A stretch of DNA of 11,038 nt from Spirochaetia bacterium (GTDB lineage: Bacteria; Spirochaetota; Spirochaetia; Sphaerochaetales; Sphaerochaetaceae), in assembly GCA_009929055.1 (NCBI GenBank), contig SABI01000065.1, forward strand, positions 1-11,038, in the 5' to 3' direction. Numbering within the stretch: the stretch's first letter is position 1; every line of letters begins with the position of its first letter. The notes beneath the pieces were generated by a model that was given only the letters and a program-made list of their open reading frames with translations, did no database searches and had not been told where the DNA came from. This document shows positions 1 through 5,824 of this stretch, in pieces. A program made the translations under genes and the position numbers.

Positions 1-1688
1 TCGTAGTCCTCTGGAAACATGCACACCCCTTGATGACCCTCGTTATATGGAAGTCTAAAATTGTGATATGCCTCACCTTTTAATCTGGACACCCCAACAT
101 TTCTATACATGATAGTTTTTTCCTCACCATTAGGGTGTTTCATTCTGCCTGTTTTTATATCGCTTATTGCTGCTGTAAGATTATCAACTCCCCTCAAAGG
201 GATAACCCTCTCACACGTTGAATCAACAGACTCACAAAAGGCTTGTACTGCCTCTGGGTTATATGAACGGTCTATGCCATTAAAAGCTACACCAAGCTCT
301 AATCCATCTTCTCTGAGGTATCTAAGATTCAAAACCTTGTCTTTGTATTCTCTCCAACAATTAGCACTTAAATCTAAGGTGGTCTTTCCTGATTCTACAG
401 GGAAAACATAGTGTTCGATGCTACGTGAAACACCTCCCCTACACCATCCTTTAATCTCTGTCTCTAGTCGGTCTTTTTGAACATCCGTACCACTTGTGAG
501 AAATAAAACATCTTTTGGGAACGACCCTGCATTGGTATAACGTTTATAAGCGTAATCTTTATTCTTTGCCCATAACATCATTTTGCTAGCGTCTGGACGT
601 GTTGTGTTAGCTTCGTAAGGAAGGGCGAGTATATTGTTATAAAAACTTGTTATATCTGAAAAATCACCTTTTTCTTCTTTGAGTTGAGCTTCAAGATATG
701 TACCTACAGTATCCCTCCAAGAGCGAAAGGGACTGTACAATCCACTAATCCAAAAACCTATCTTTGTAGGGTCTGTTTTCTTTGTGTTTGTTGGAATCCA
801 CTTTCCATCTTTTAGTAAATCTGGAAGCAAGTACTCGTCGATTCTTTCTCCTGTTTCTGGAATCTCATACCAAACTTCTTTTACGTTGGTATCCTCTGCT
901 CTCCAATGAAACCCTTTCCACTCTAATTCGAATAACTCCCCGTTAGGAGATGTGAGGAAGTAATGCCTCTTATCAGTATTTTCTAAAAGTGCTAACACTT
1001 GAGAATTTTCGTTCGTCGGGGTGGAGGAAACAACAATTTTCTCTCTACCCCGATAAGTGGCTGTTCGTTGTTCTGCAAGAGTTTTTCCGCTTCCTTGTCC
1101 TTCAATATTTGGAGGGAAACCATCGTACTCATCAAGCCACACAATGCGACACATAGTAGATTTGAATGAGTTTGCAGCTTCACCACTCGCTCGTTTTAAG
1201 AATCCACCAGGGAACTCCTTAAAGTCTGTTGTATTCCCAGAAGATCCTTTTCTTCTTACACCAACTAAATCTTTGAGAAATTTATTATAATCAACCATAG
1301 GGTCGATTCTAGTTCTTACAAACTGTTTACCCTCTTTTTCGTTAGGAAAGCCAACGAGCATTGATGTTGGGTCATTCTCTATGTAATAAGCAATTCCATT
1401 AAGAATTATTTGTGTTTTTGTTGTTTGTGTTCCTGCCACCATGATTATTTCTCTTGCAGGGGACATTGGAGAACACTCATCCATTATTTCCCTTGCGTAA
1501 GGGGTGAGTGACAATCTATATGTTCCTGGTCTTGAAGCTGGTGGTGGTATGTATATATGTCCGTCGCTGTAGTCTGAAATCAATATCCTTGGGTTTGGGC
1601 GTAACATAACAGCGAATATGTCTAGTAACTCGCTTCTAGCTTGGATCTCTTTTTTGGTTACTTTATGTTTCTTACCGTTTTTTTTCAC
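1..1688 (-). CDS. terL: Phage terminase large subunit, lambda gpA family (C-terminus beyond window)
   Basis: This is the packaging motor ATPase and cos-type endonuclease. 562 residues are visible; lambda gpA has 641, so roughly 80 may lie past the left edge. Reading from the GTG at 1688, the family block 'LTPYAREIMDECSP' is at residues 61-74. A deviant Walker A, 'VAGTQTTKTQ', is at 84-93, Walker B 'RIVWLDE' is at 181-187 (D186, E187), and the coupling motif 'SSTPT' is at 221-225. The nuclease domain begins with 'GTDVQKDRLE' (D402) and a second acidic motif 'NGIDRSYN' (D473). The usual zinc-ribbon cysteines between the ATPase and nuclease domains are replaced. The gene overlaps the terS end by 17 nt and is probably translationally coupled to it. 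The start is uncertain: an in-frame TTG at 1691 is equally possible, and only a weak GGAAG lies upstream (1701-1705). Family assignment is secure. Confidence 0.95.
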   Translation of the reverse strand, partial: MKKNGKKHKVTKKEIQARSELLDIFAVMLRPNPRILISDYSDGHIYIPPPASRPGTYRLSLTPYAREIMDECSPMSPAREIIMVAGTQTTKTQIILNGIAYYIENDPTSMLVGFPNEKEGKQFVRTRIDPMVDYNKFLKDLVGVRRKGSSGNTTDFKEFPGGFLKRASGEAANSFKSTMCRIVWLDEYDGFPPNIEGQGSGKTLAEQRTATYRGREKIVVSSTPTNENSQVLALLENTDKRHYFLTSPNGELFELEWKGFHWRAEDTNVKEVWYEIPETGERIDEYLLPDLLKDGKWIPTNTKKTDPTKIGFWISGLYSPFRSWRDTVGTYLEAQLKEEKGDFSDITSFYNNILALPYEANTTRPDASKMMLWAKNKDYAYKRYTNAGSFPKDVLFLTSGTDVQKDRLETEIKGWCRGGVSRSIEHYVFPVESGKTTLDLSANCWREYKDKVLNLRYLREDGLELGVAFNGIDRSYNPEAVQAFCESVDSTCERVIPLRGVDNLTAAISDIKTGRMKHPNGEEKTIMYRNVGVSRLKGEAYHNFRLPYNEGHQGVCMFPEDY

Positions 1689-2379
1689 CAATTTGATTAG
1701 CTTCCATTTCCTTGTTATCTATTCTGTTTTTTATATCATTAAGAACAAAGTGAGATTCTGATGTAATAGATTGCTCAATTTCTTTTTCAAGAAAGACAAA
1801 CTTATTAGCGTCGATTGTTACTCCGTGAGATGCTAGCCACTTTCTAAAAACACCCATATTCAGCATGGTTAATCTTTGTGGAAGGGAGAGTATCCCTGTT
1901 TTTAAGCCATTGAGAGTTGCACCATAGACAGCGATAACATCACTTCTTTCAAGCAGTTCTCCTTTTTCTTTGCGAACTTTTATTTCAGCCCACTCTCTTT
2001 TGGCTTTCTTTTCTAGGTAATCTTCATAAGCTCTTGTGTTTCTTTTTGGTGGTTTCCCCACCTCTTCGTCATTAATAATGGTTGAATCCTCATCCAACTC
2101 TTCCATAATTTCCATGTCATCTACACGTCCAGTATTTGGAACTTGAGGAACTGATTCCATAGAATTTGTCTTTTTATTATTTGCTCTACCAGTACCAGAA
2201 AGAGAATCAGACCTATTACCTTCCCAATCCTCGGCAGCTTGTCTCCAATCAATCCTACCAGAAGCAGTTTCTCTTATTCTTCCACTCTTTACAGCACGAG
2301 TGACTTGTGACCTGTTTACACCTAAGTATTCTGCAAGCTCAACTTTTGATATATATTTTTTTTTCGGATTTTCTTTCAC
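1672..2379 (-). CDS. terS: Phage terminase small subunit, Nu1-like DNA-binding protein
   Basis: This subunit recognises the packaging site and loads the large subunit. An N-terminal helix-turn-helix of the Nu1/MerR-like type is visible at about residues 11-35 ('SKVELAEYLGVNRSQVTRAV'), followed by a wing-like 'GRIDWRQAAEDW'. A low-complexity Ser/Asn/Glu linker comes next, then a Lys/Glu-rich helical segment ('YLEKKAKREWAEIKVRKEKGELLERSDV') typical of the family's coiled-coil oligomerisation and partner region. I favour the GTG start at 2379 (235 aa) over the ATG at 2397 (241 aa): AGAGAGG sits 5 nt before the GTG, and the GTG overlaps the upstream stop codon as GTGA, which suggests coupling. 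The ATG has no comparable SD. The longer length than lambda Nu1 (181 aa) comes mainly from the linker. Adjacency to terL supports the call. Confidence 0.88.
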   Translation of the reverse strand: MKENPKKKYISKVELAEYLGVNRSQVTRAVKSGRIRETASGRIDWRQAAEDWEGNRSDSLSGTGRANNKKTNSMESVPQVPNTGRVDDMEIMEELDEDSTIINDEEVGKPPKRNTRAYEDYLEKKAKREWAEIKVRKEKGELLERSDVIAVYGATLNGLKTGILSLPQRLTMLNMGVFRKWLASHGVTIDANKFVFLEKEIEQSITSESHFVLNDIKNRIDNKEMEANQIGEKKR

Positions 2380-2615
2380 ATTAACCTCTCTACACATATT
2401 TCATGTTCGTTTTCTGATATAAGATATATTTCACCAACATCCTCATCTTCTATTTCTTCTTTATTTTTTGCAGGAAGTTTTATTTGTGGTAGAACATTGT
2501 TATCAAAGCAACATCCAATATCCCTAAGATGGTTTATGAGGCTTTTCTGCCCTCTAAATCTTAATTGAGTCATGTCCGTTAAGTCGTGGACTAGATACCA
2601 GATTGTCTTTTTCAA
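2376..2615 (-). CDS. Small protein of unknown function, first gene of the leftward terminase operon
   Basis: This 79-aa protein is not one I recognise. The N-terminal half is basic and hydrophobic ('KKTIWYLVHDL', 'RFRGQKSLINHLRDIGCC'). The C-terminal half is strongly acidic ('NKEEIEDEDVGEIYLISENE'). It shows no signal peptide, membrane helix or catalytic motif. I chose a TTG start at 2615 because the near-perfect SD GAGGTGA (2621-2627) ends 5 nt before it. An ATG at 2621 overlaps that SD and a TTG at 2642 has no SD, so both fit worse. The stop overlaps the terS GTG start (GTGA), so the two are probably translated together. Position and charge would suit a packaging accessory or small regulator, but that is only a guess. 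The open frame, the SD and the coupling are the evidence that it is real. Confidence 0.7.
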   Translation of the reverse strand: MKKTIWYLVHDLTDMTQLRFRGQKSLINHLRDIGCCFDNNVLPQIKLPAKNKEEIEDEDVGEIYLISENEHEICVERLM

Positions 2616-2644
2616 TAACATCACCTCACTTAAAATACTCAAAC

Positions 2645-2653
2645 TTTATATCA
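2645..2653 (-). promoter_or_regulatory. Extended -10 promoter for the leftward terminase operon
   Basis: On the minus strand the sequence reads TGATATAAA, an extended -10 (TGn plus TATAAA). It would start transcription near 2638 and leave a leader of about 23 nt carrying the GAGGTGA SD of the 79-aa gene. The -35 position for a 17-bp spacer (2668-2673, GTGGTG) is a poor match and lies inside the first copy of the 20-bp repeat. This fits a weak promoter helped by an activator, or one occluded by a repressor. Inferred from sequence only. Confidence 0.5.
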
Positions 2654-2664
2654 CTAACACTAGA

Positions 2665-2684
2665 ATACACCACATATAGCGTAT
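2665..2684. repeat. 20-bp direct repeat, copy 1 (candidate protein-binding site)
   Basis: ATACACCACATATAGCGTAT shares 15 of 20 positions with copy 2 at 2706-2725, including ATACACCAC at the left. It is itself an imperfect dyad (ATAC at the left end, GTAT at the right; AATAC/GTATT if extended by one base each side). It covers the -35 position of the leftward promoter. It could be an operator, an activator site or a terminase-binding site. Confidence 0.55.
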
Positions 2685-2691
2685 TTACAAC

Positions 2692-2710
2692 TGTATAACT
2701 CTTTTATACA
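2692..2710. repeat. Perfect interrupted palindrome in the divergent control region
   Basis: TGTATAACTCTTTTATACA has perfect 7-bp arms (TGTATAA / TTATACA) around a 5-bp spacer, centred on 2701. Its right arm overlaps the left end of repeat copy 2. The form is that of a dimeric repressor operator. It is not followed by a T tract and lies between divergent genes, so a terminator is unlikely. Confidence 0.5.
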
Positions 2711-2725
2711 CCACGAATAGTGTGT
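2706..2725. repeat. 20-bp direct repeat, copy 2 (candidate protein-binding site)
   Basis: ATACACCACGAATAGTGTGT lies exactly 41 bp after copy 1, close to four helical turns, so both copies face the same side of the DNA. Inner ACAC and GTGT ends give partial dyad symmetry. Its centre (2715.5) is 61.5 bp upstream of the predicted rightward start at 2777, which is the classical class I activator position. Confidence 0.55.
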
Positions 2726-2741
2726 CTTAATCACATCTATA

Positions 2742-2770
2742 TTGACTTATAGCAGATTGTAAATGATAAT
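2742..2770 (+). promoter_or_regulatory. Sigma70-type promoter for the rightward head-tail operon
   Basis: TTGACT (2742-2747) and GATAAT (2765-2770) each match consensus at 5 of 6 positions and are separated by an ideal 17-bp spacer. Transcription would begin at about 2776-2778, which coincides with the ATG of the first head gene at 2777. This is the only strong promoter I can place upstream of the whole rightward gene block. Confidence 0.7.
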
Positions 2771-2776
2771 TACTCT

Positions 2777-3046
2777 ATGAGCATATCTATAGCAGACAAA
2801 CAAATAGAGTTGGATAGAGCGAAAAGTAAATATCTATTATTCTCTGACGCAGAGGATCGTGTTGTTCGTGGTGGTCAATCTATGACCATAGACGACGGTG
2901 ATATGAGGCGTACAGTTTCCCGTGTCGATGTTAAGTGGCTGTCTGAAAGAACTTCTTATTGGAAGAACGAGGTGTTCAGACTCACAAAAGAAATTGAAAA
3001 CATGGGAAGAAAAGGCAGAAGTGGTATATATGTGAGGTTGTCCTAA
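2777..3046 (+). CDS. gpW-like head-tail joining protein
   Basis: An 89-aa protein immediately upstream of the portal, the position of lambda gpW (68 aa), which plugs the portal after packaging and starts the connector. The layout fits the gpW/DUF6148-type fold. An N-terminal helix ('ADKQIELDRAKSKYLLF') is followed by a polar turn with the pattern 'GGQSMTIDDGDMRRTVSRVDV', then a C-terminal helix ('KWLSERTSYWKNEVFRLTKEI'). A basic tail ends the protein. There is no SD before the ATG at 2777; the promoter just upstream predicts that the mRNA begins at this ATG. The stop overlaps the portal start by one base (TAATG). The assignment rests on pattern and position rather than a catalytic motif. Confidence 0.75.
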   Translation: MSISIADKQIELDRAKSKYLLFSDAEDRVVRGGQSMTIDDGDMRRTVSRVDVKWLSERTSYWKNEVFRLTKEIENMGRKGRSGIYVRLS

Positions 3047-4593
3047 TGGGAGAGTTTAAGAAACAAACAGAGTCAATATACAATCGTTCTGACGATAACA
3101 AAAAGGCTTCAAATTTTCGTGCAAGTTACCCTCTCAACCCCGATGCTATAGTAAATCCATTTACTCTAAAAGCGTCAAAAGACGAGGCGTTAAAACTTTC
3201 ATCCGAGAACGCTATTGGAAGTGGTCTTGTAAGGGCTATGGTGGATGGTACTATTGGTGCAGGGTTAACTCCACAATCAACAATCAGTTCAAATATCCTT
3301 AATGTAAATAAAAAGAAAATATCGAAAAACGCGCAAATTATAGAAGAGTATTGGAATCTATGGGCTTCTTCAAAAAGTGCATGTGATTATATGGGTGAAC
3401 AGACTCTTGGAGAGATGGTTCGTACAGCCGCTTTTAATGCGTACTCGACTGGTGATGTTCTCCAATTCATTGGCATCCATAAATGGCAAGGTGTTTATGT
3501 CCCTGTTGTCCGTTTTTATGACGGGAGAAGCGTCTCTAATAAAGATGGGATGTCATCTACTAATGAGGTTGTTTCTGGTGTCCATCTTGACAAAAAAGGT
3601 CGTGTGACAGGGTATACAATCAAGACCGAAAAAACGGCTCTTGATTATGAATTTCAAGATGTAAAAAGGTATGTAAAGTATCCTGATTCTCAACTCGACA
3701 GATTGCAATACAACCTTATTCTAACAGGTAAAATACAACCAAACCAAAAACGAGGCAGACCTCTAGTTCTTCCTGCAATGAACGACATTATCATGTTGGG
3801 CAAGTTTAATGAGGCGGAAGTTGTTAAAGCTGTTATTCATTCTTATATAACCGTTTTTGTTGAAATTGATAAAGACATGGCAAAGCAAAACTTAGACACA
3901 ACCACAAACGGCGATGCTTTTCTTGGTCAAGCCTATGATGACAAAAAAGCAGGAGAGTCGGGAACTCTCGACAACCCTATTACTATGGGACCAGGTTATA
4001 TACAAAGACTCCTTCCTGGTGAAAAAGCAACCCTCCCTGAAAGTAAAAGCCCTGTTGCTGATTTTTGGAAATTTATGGAAGGTCAGTTAAAGATGATTTG
4101 TATGAGTACAGGTCAACCATACGAAGTTGTTCTCCAAGTATTTAATTCCAATTACAGCGCCTCTCAAGCCGCAATTCAAGCGGCAGCAAGAGGGTGGGAT
4201 ATTGAGCGCAGAAGTTTTGCTATGCAAGCTATGCAACCAATATATGAACTCATGGTGTCTTTGTTGGTGTATCAAGGAATAATTAATTGCCCAGGATATG
4301 CAGACAACCCATTCATTAGAGCTGCTTGGAATAACGCAAACTGGTATGGCCCAGTAGTTCTTTCAATTGACCCTGTTAAAAACGCAACAGCGGCAACACT
4401 TAGACTAAACAACATGACTTCTACTTATGAAAAAGAGTGCAGGATACTCGGAGAGGACTTTGATAAGTTAGTTGAAAGAAGAAGTGAGGAGGATGAGTTG
4501 TTGAGAAGTCTTGGCCTTATTCCAAACTTAACAGTTGATAAGAAGAACGTCACTCCTGGTGAAGATGGAGAAAAAGGGGACAAGGATGAGTAA
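3046..4593 (+). CDS. Phage portal protein, lambda gpB family
   Basis: A 515-aa protein, close to lambda gpB (533 aa). It forms the dodecameric ring at one head vertex through which terminase pumps DNA and to which the connector binds. Family landmarks include the early 'NAIGSGLVRAMVDGTIGAGLTPQS' region (about residues 56-79) and 'YWNLWASSKSACDYMGEQTLGEMVRTAAFNAYSTGDVLQ'. Later come 'DRLQYNLILTGKIQPNQKRGRPLVLPAMNDI', the pore-side helix region, and 'STGQPYEVVLQVFNSNYSASQAAIQAA', which is close to the gpB-type 'Y...FSSNYSSARAA' signature. The C-terminus is acidic. GTGAGG lies about 8 nt before the ATG. It overlaps its upstream neighbour by one base and the protease gene by 8 nt, so it is part of a coupled operon. 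Confidence 0.95.
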   Translation: MGEFKKQTESIYNRSDDNKKASNFRASYPLNPDAIVNPFTLKASKDEALKLSSENAIGSGLVRAMVDGTIGAGLTPQSTISSNILNVNKKKISKNAQIIEEYWNLWASSKSACDYMGEQTLGEMVRTAAFNAYSTGDVLQFIGIHKWQGVYVPVVRFYDGRSVSNKDGMSSTNEVVSGVHLDKKGRVTGYTIKTEKTALDYEFQDVKRYVKYPDSQLDRLQYNLILTGKIQPNQKRGRPLVLPAMNDIIMLGKFNEAEVVKAVIHSYITVFVEIDKDMAKQNLDTTTNGDAFLGQAYDDKKAGESGTLDNPITMGPGYIQRLLPGEKATLPESKSPVADFWKFMEGQLKMICMSTGQPYEVVLQVFNSNYSASQAAIQAAARGWDIERRSFAMQAMQPIYELMVSLLVYQGIINCPGYADNPFIRAAWNNANWYGPVVLSIDPVKNATAATLRLNNMTSTYEKECRILGEDFDKLVERRSEEDELLRSLGLIPNLTVDKKNVTPGEDGEKGDKDE

Positions 4594-5824
4594 ACGTGTA
4601 GTTTGGGCTATGTTGCCAGATAGTGAGCCAAGTCAAAAGCAAATAGAGCAGATGGTGAAAGATTACAAAGAACAAAAATCTGCAACGGCAAACAATAGCA
4701 ACTTATTAACTGGGAGATTCCTCTCTAGGTATTATGGAAGAGTTACTAATAAAGATATTGGAATTCTCTCGATAGCAGGTGGGCTGTATTCCGAACCTAG
4801 TTGGTGTGGAAATGACTATAAAGAGATAGCTCTATCACTAGAGCAACTTGAGCAGGATGAAGATGTTAAACAAATCCTTATAGATATCAATAGTCCTGGA
4901 GGAAGTGTTTCTGGACTTATAGAACTTTGTTCACTTATTAAAAATTGTAGTAAACCTACTCACGCATATATTGAGGGCATGGGGGCAAGTGCCGCTTATG
5001 GTATTGCCACAGCCGTTTCAGGAAAGATATTCACAACTCTTTCAAGTGAAGTGGGTTCTGTTGGGGTTATGGGTGTTTACTATGACGACACTAAATTCTA
5101 TGAAGATCGAGGTACGAAAATACTTAGATTTTTCTCTAAAAACTCAAAGAAAAAAAACCTAAACCCTACGACAGAAGAAGGTGAACAAGAAGTACAAAAA
5201 GACCTTGATGAAACTGAAGATCTCTTTGTTGGGATGATTGCGTCTAATAGGGGGTTGGGTCATGAAGAAGTAATAAGCAAATTTGGACAAGGCCTTTTGT
5301 TCCGTGGAAAAGAAGCTATGGAAAGAGGTTTGGTGGATGTGATAGTTGAAAACATTGACGCTTGCGTCAATTTAATTAAGTCCTCAGAAGAGGACGAGGG
5401 AGAAGGTATGGCAGAGCAAATTAAAAGTATTGATGCTTTAACCACCGCCTACCCAGAGTTAGTTACTCAGATTAAGAGTGACGAACGGACGGCAGGCGTT
5501 GAGGAAGGCAGGAAGGATGAACGTGCTCGAGTAGGTGCTCTTGTTGCTTTAACAAAGTATACAAGCGACATGTCTATTATTTCGAGTGCAATCAAAGAGG
5601 GCAAGACTGCTGATGTGGTTATGTCTGAAATCCTTGAAGCACAATTGACCGACGTTGAAAAAAAGAAAAAAGAGGCGTTGGTAAACCTAGAAAAGGCAGC
5701 TGGTGAAACTGAGAAAAACTCAGTTAAAACGGTGCCTTTATCAAGCGATGGGCTTTTATCTGATGATAAAGAAGCAAGAGAAAAATCAGACAGAATGGCT
5801 GAAAACATTAAAGGGAGTAAATAA
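4586..5824 (+). CDS. S49-family prohead protease, lambda gpC-like, with C-terminal scaffold domain
   Basis: A 412-aa protein (lambda gpC 439). It is a ClpP/crotonase-fold serine protease expected to process the portal and scaffold during head maturation. 'ILIDINSPGGSVSG' is at residues 97-110, and the nucleophile Ser135 is in 'GMGASAAYGIA' (131-141). 'SEVGSVGVMGVYYDD' follows at 154-168. The general base lysine is most likely in 'SKNSKKKNLNP' (184-194), which aligns with the 'YK.DGNP' motif of phage S49 enzymes. From residue 275 the chain is charged and helical (Lys/Glu-rich) with no protease features. This matches the Nu3-type scaffold fused to gpC. I chose the ATG at 4586 because AGGGG (4575-4579) lies 6 nt upstream. 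The open frame extends further up to 4535, but that has no SD. Confidence 0.93.
   Translation: MSKRVVWAMLPDSEPSQKQIEQMVKDYKEQKSATANNSNLLTGRFLSRYYGRVTNKDIGILSIAGGLYSEPSWCGNDYKEIALSLEQLEQDEDVKQILIDINSPGGSVSGLIELCSLIKNCSKPTHAYIEGMGASAAYGIATAVSGKIFTTLSSEVGSVGVMGVYYDDTKFYEDRGTKILRFFSKNSKKKNLNPTTEEGEQEVQKDLDETEDLFVGMIASNRGLGHEEVISKFGQGLLFRGKEAMERGLVDVIVENIDACVNLIKSSEEDEGEGMAEQIKSIDALTTAYPELVTQIKSDERTAGVEEGRKDERARVGALVALTKYTSDMSIISSAIKEGKTADVVMSEILEAQLTDVEKKKKEALVNLEKAAGETEKNSVKTVPLSSDGLLSDDKEAREKSDRMAENIKGSK
5408..5824 (+). CDS. Nested in-frame scaffolding protein (Nu3-like), internal start
   Basis: In lambda, the scaffold Nu3 is made from an internal start inside gene C in the same frame. Here an ATG at 5408 (Met275 of the protease) is preceded by GAGGGAG (5396-5402) with a 5-nt gap, and it begins exactly where the protease domain ends. 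The product would be 138 aa. It opens with 'MAEQIKSIDALTTAYPELV', is followed by Arg/Glu-rich and Lys/Glu-rich helices likely to form coiled coil, and has a polar C-terminal tail. Highly charged helical content and position fit a prohead scaffold that is digested during maturation. The internal start is inferred from the SD and the domain boundary. Confidence 0.65.
   Translation: MAEQIKSIDALTTAYPELVTQIKSDERTAGVEEGRKDERARVGALVALTKYTSDMSIISSAIKEGKTADVVMSEILEAQLTDVEKKKKEALVNLEKAAGETEKNSVKTVPLSSDGLLSDDKEAREKSDRMAENIKGSK

Noticed and set aside
109..411. Plus-strand 100-aa frame inside the terminase region
   Set aside because: It lies opposite the well-supported terL nuclease domain and has no SD or recognisable protein pattern.
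2684..2710. Second rightward promoter (TTTACA with TATACA)
   Set aside because: The spacer is only 15 bp and the -10 box overlaps the palindrome and repeat; the 2742-2770 promoter is far better.
2665..2725. CRISPR-like array from the 20-bp repeats
   Set aside because: There are only two copies, with imperfect identity and a 21-bp gap, in a promoter region; control or packaging sites fit better.
2763..2780. Mini-ORF ATGATAATTACTCTATGA ending on the gpW-like start
   Set aside because: It overlaps the predicted -10 box, so it would not be in the transcript, and it has no SD.
4535..4585. Upstream extension of the S49 protease start
   Set aside because: No SD there and it lies wholly inside the portal gene; the ATG at 4586 has AGGGG at good distance.
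5467..5808. Minus-strand 113-aa Ser/Phe-rich frame opposite the scaffold domain
   Set aside because: The composition is what antisense of Lys/Glu-rich coding gives; no initiation signal.
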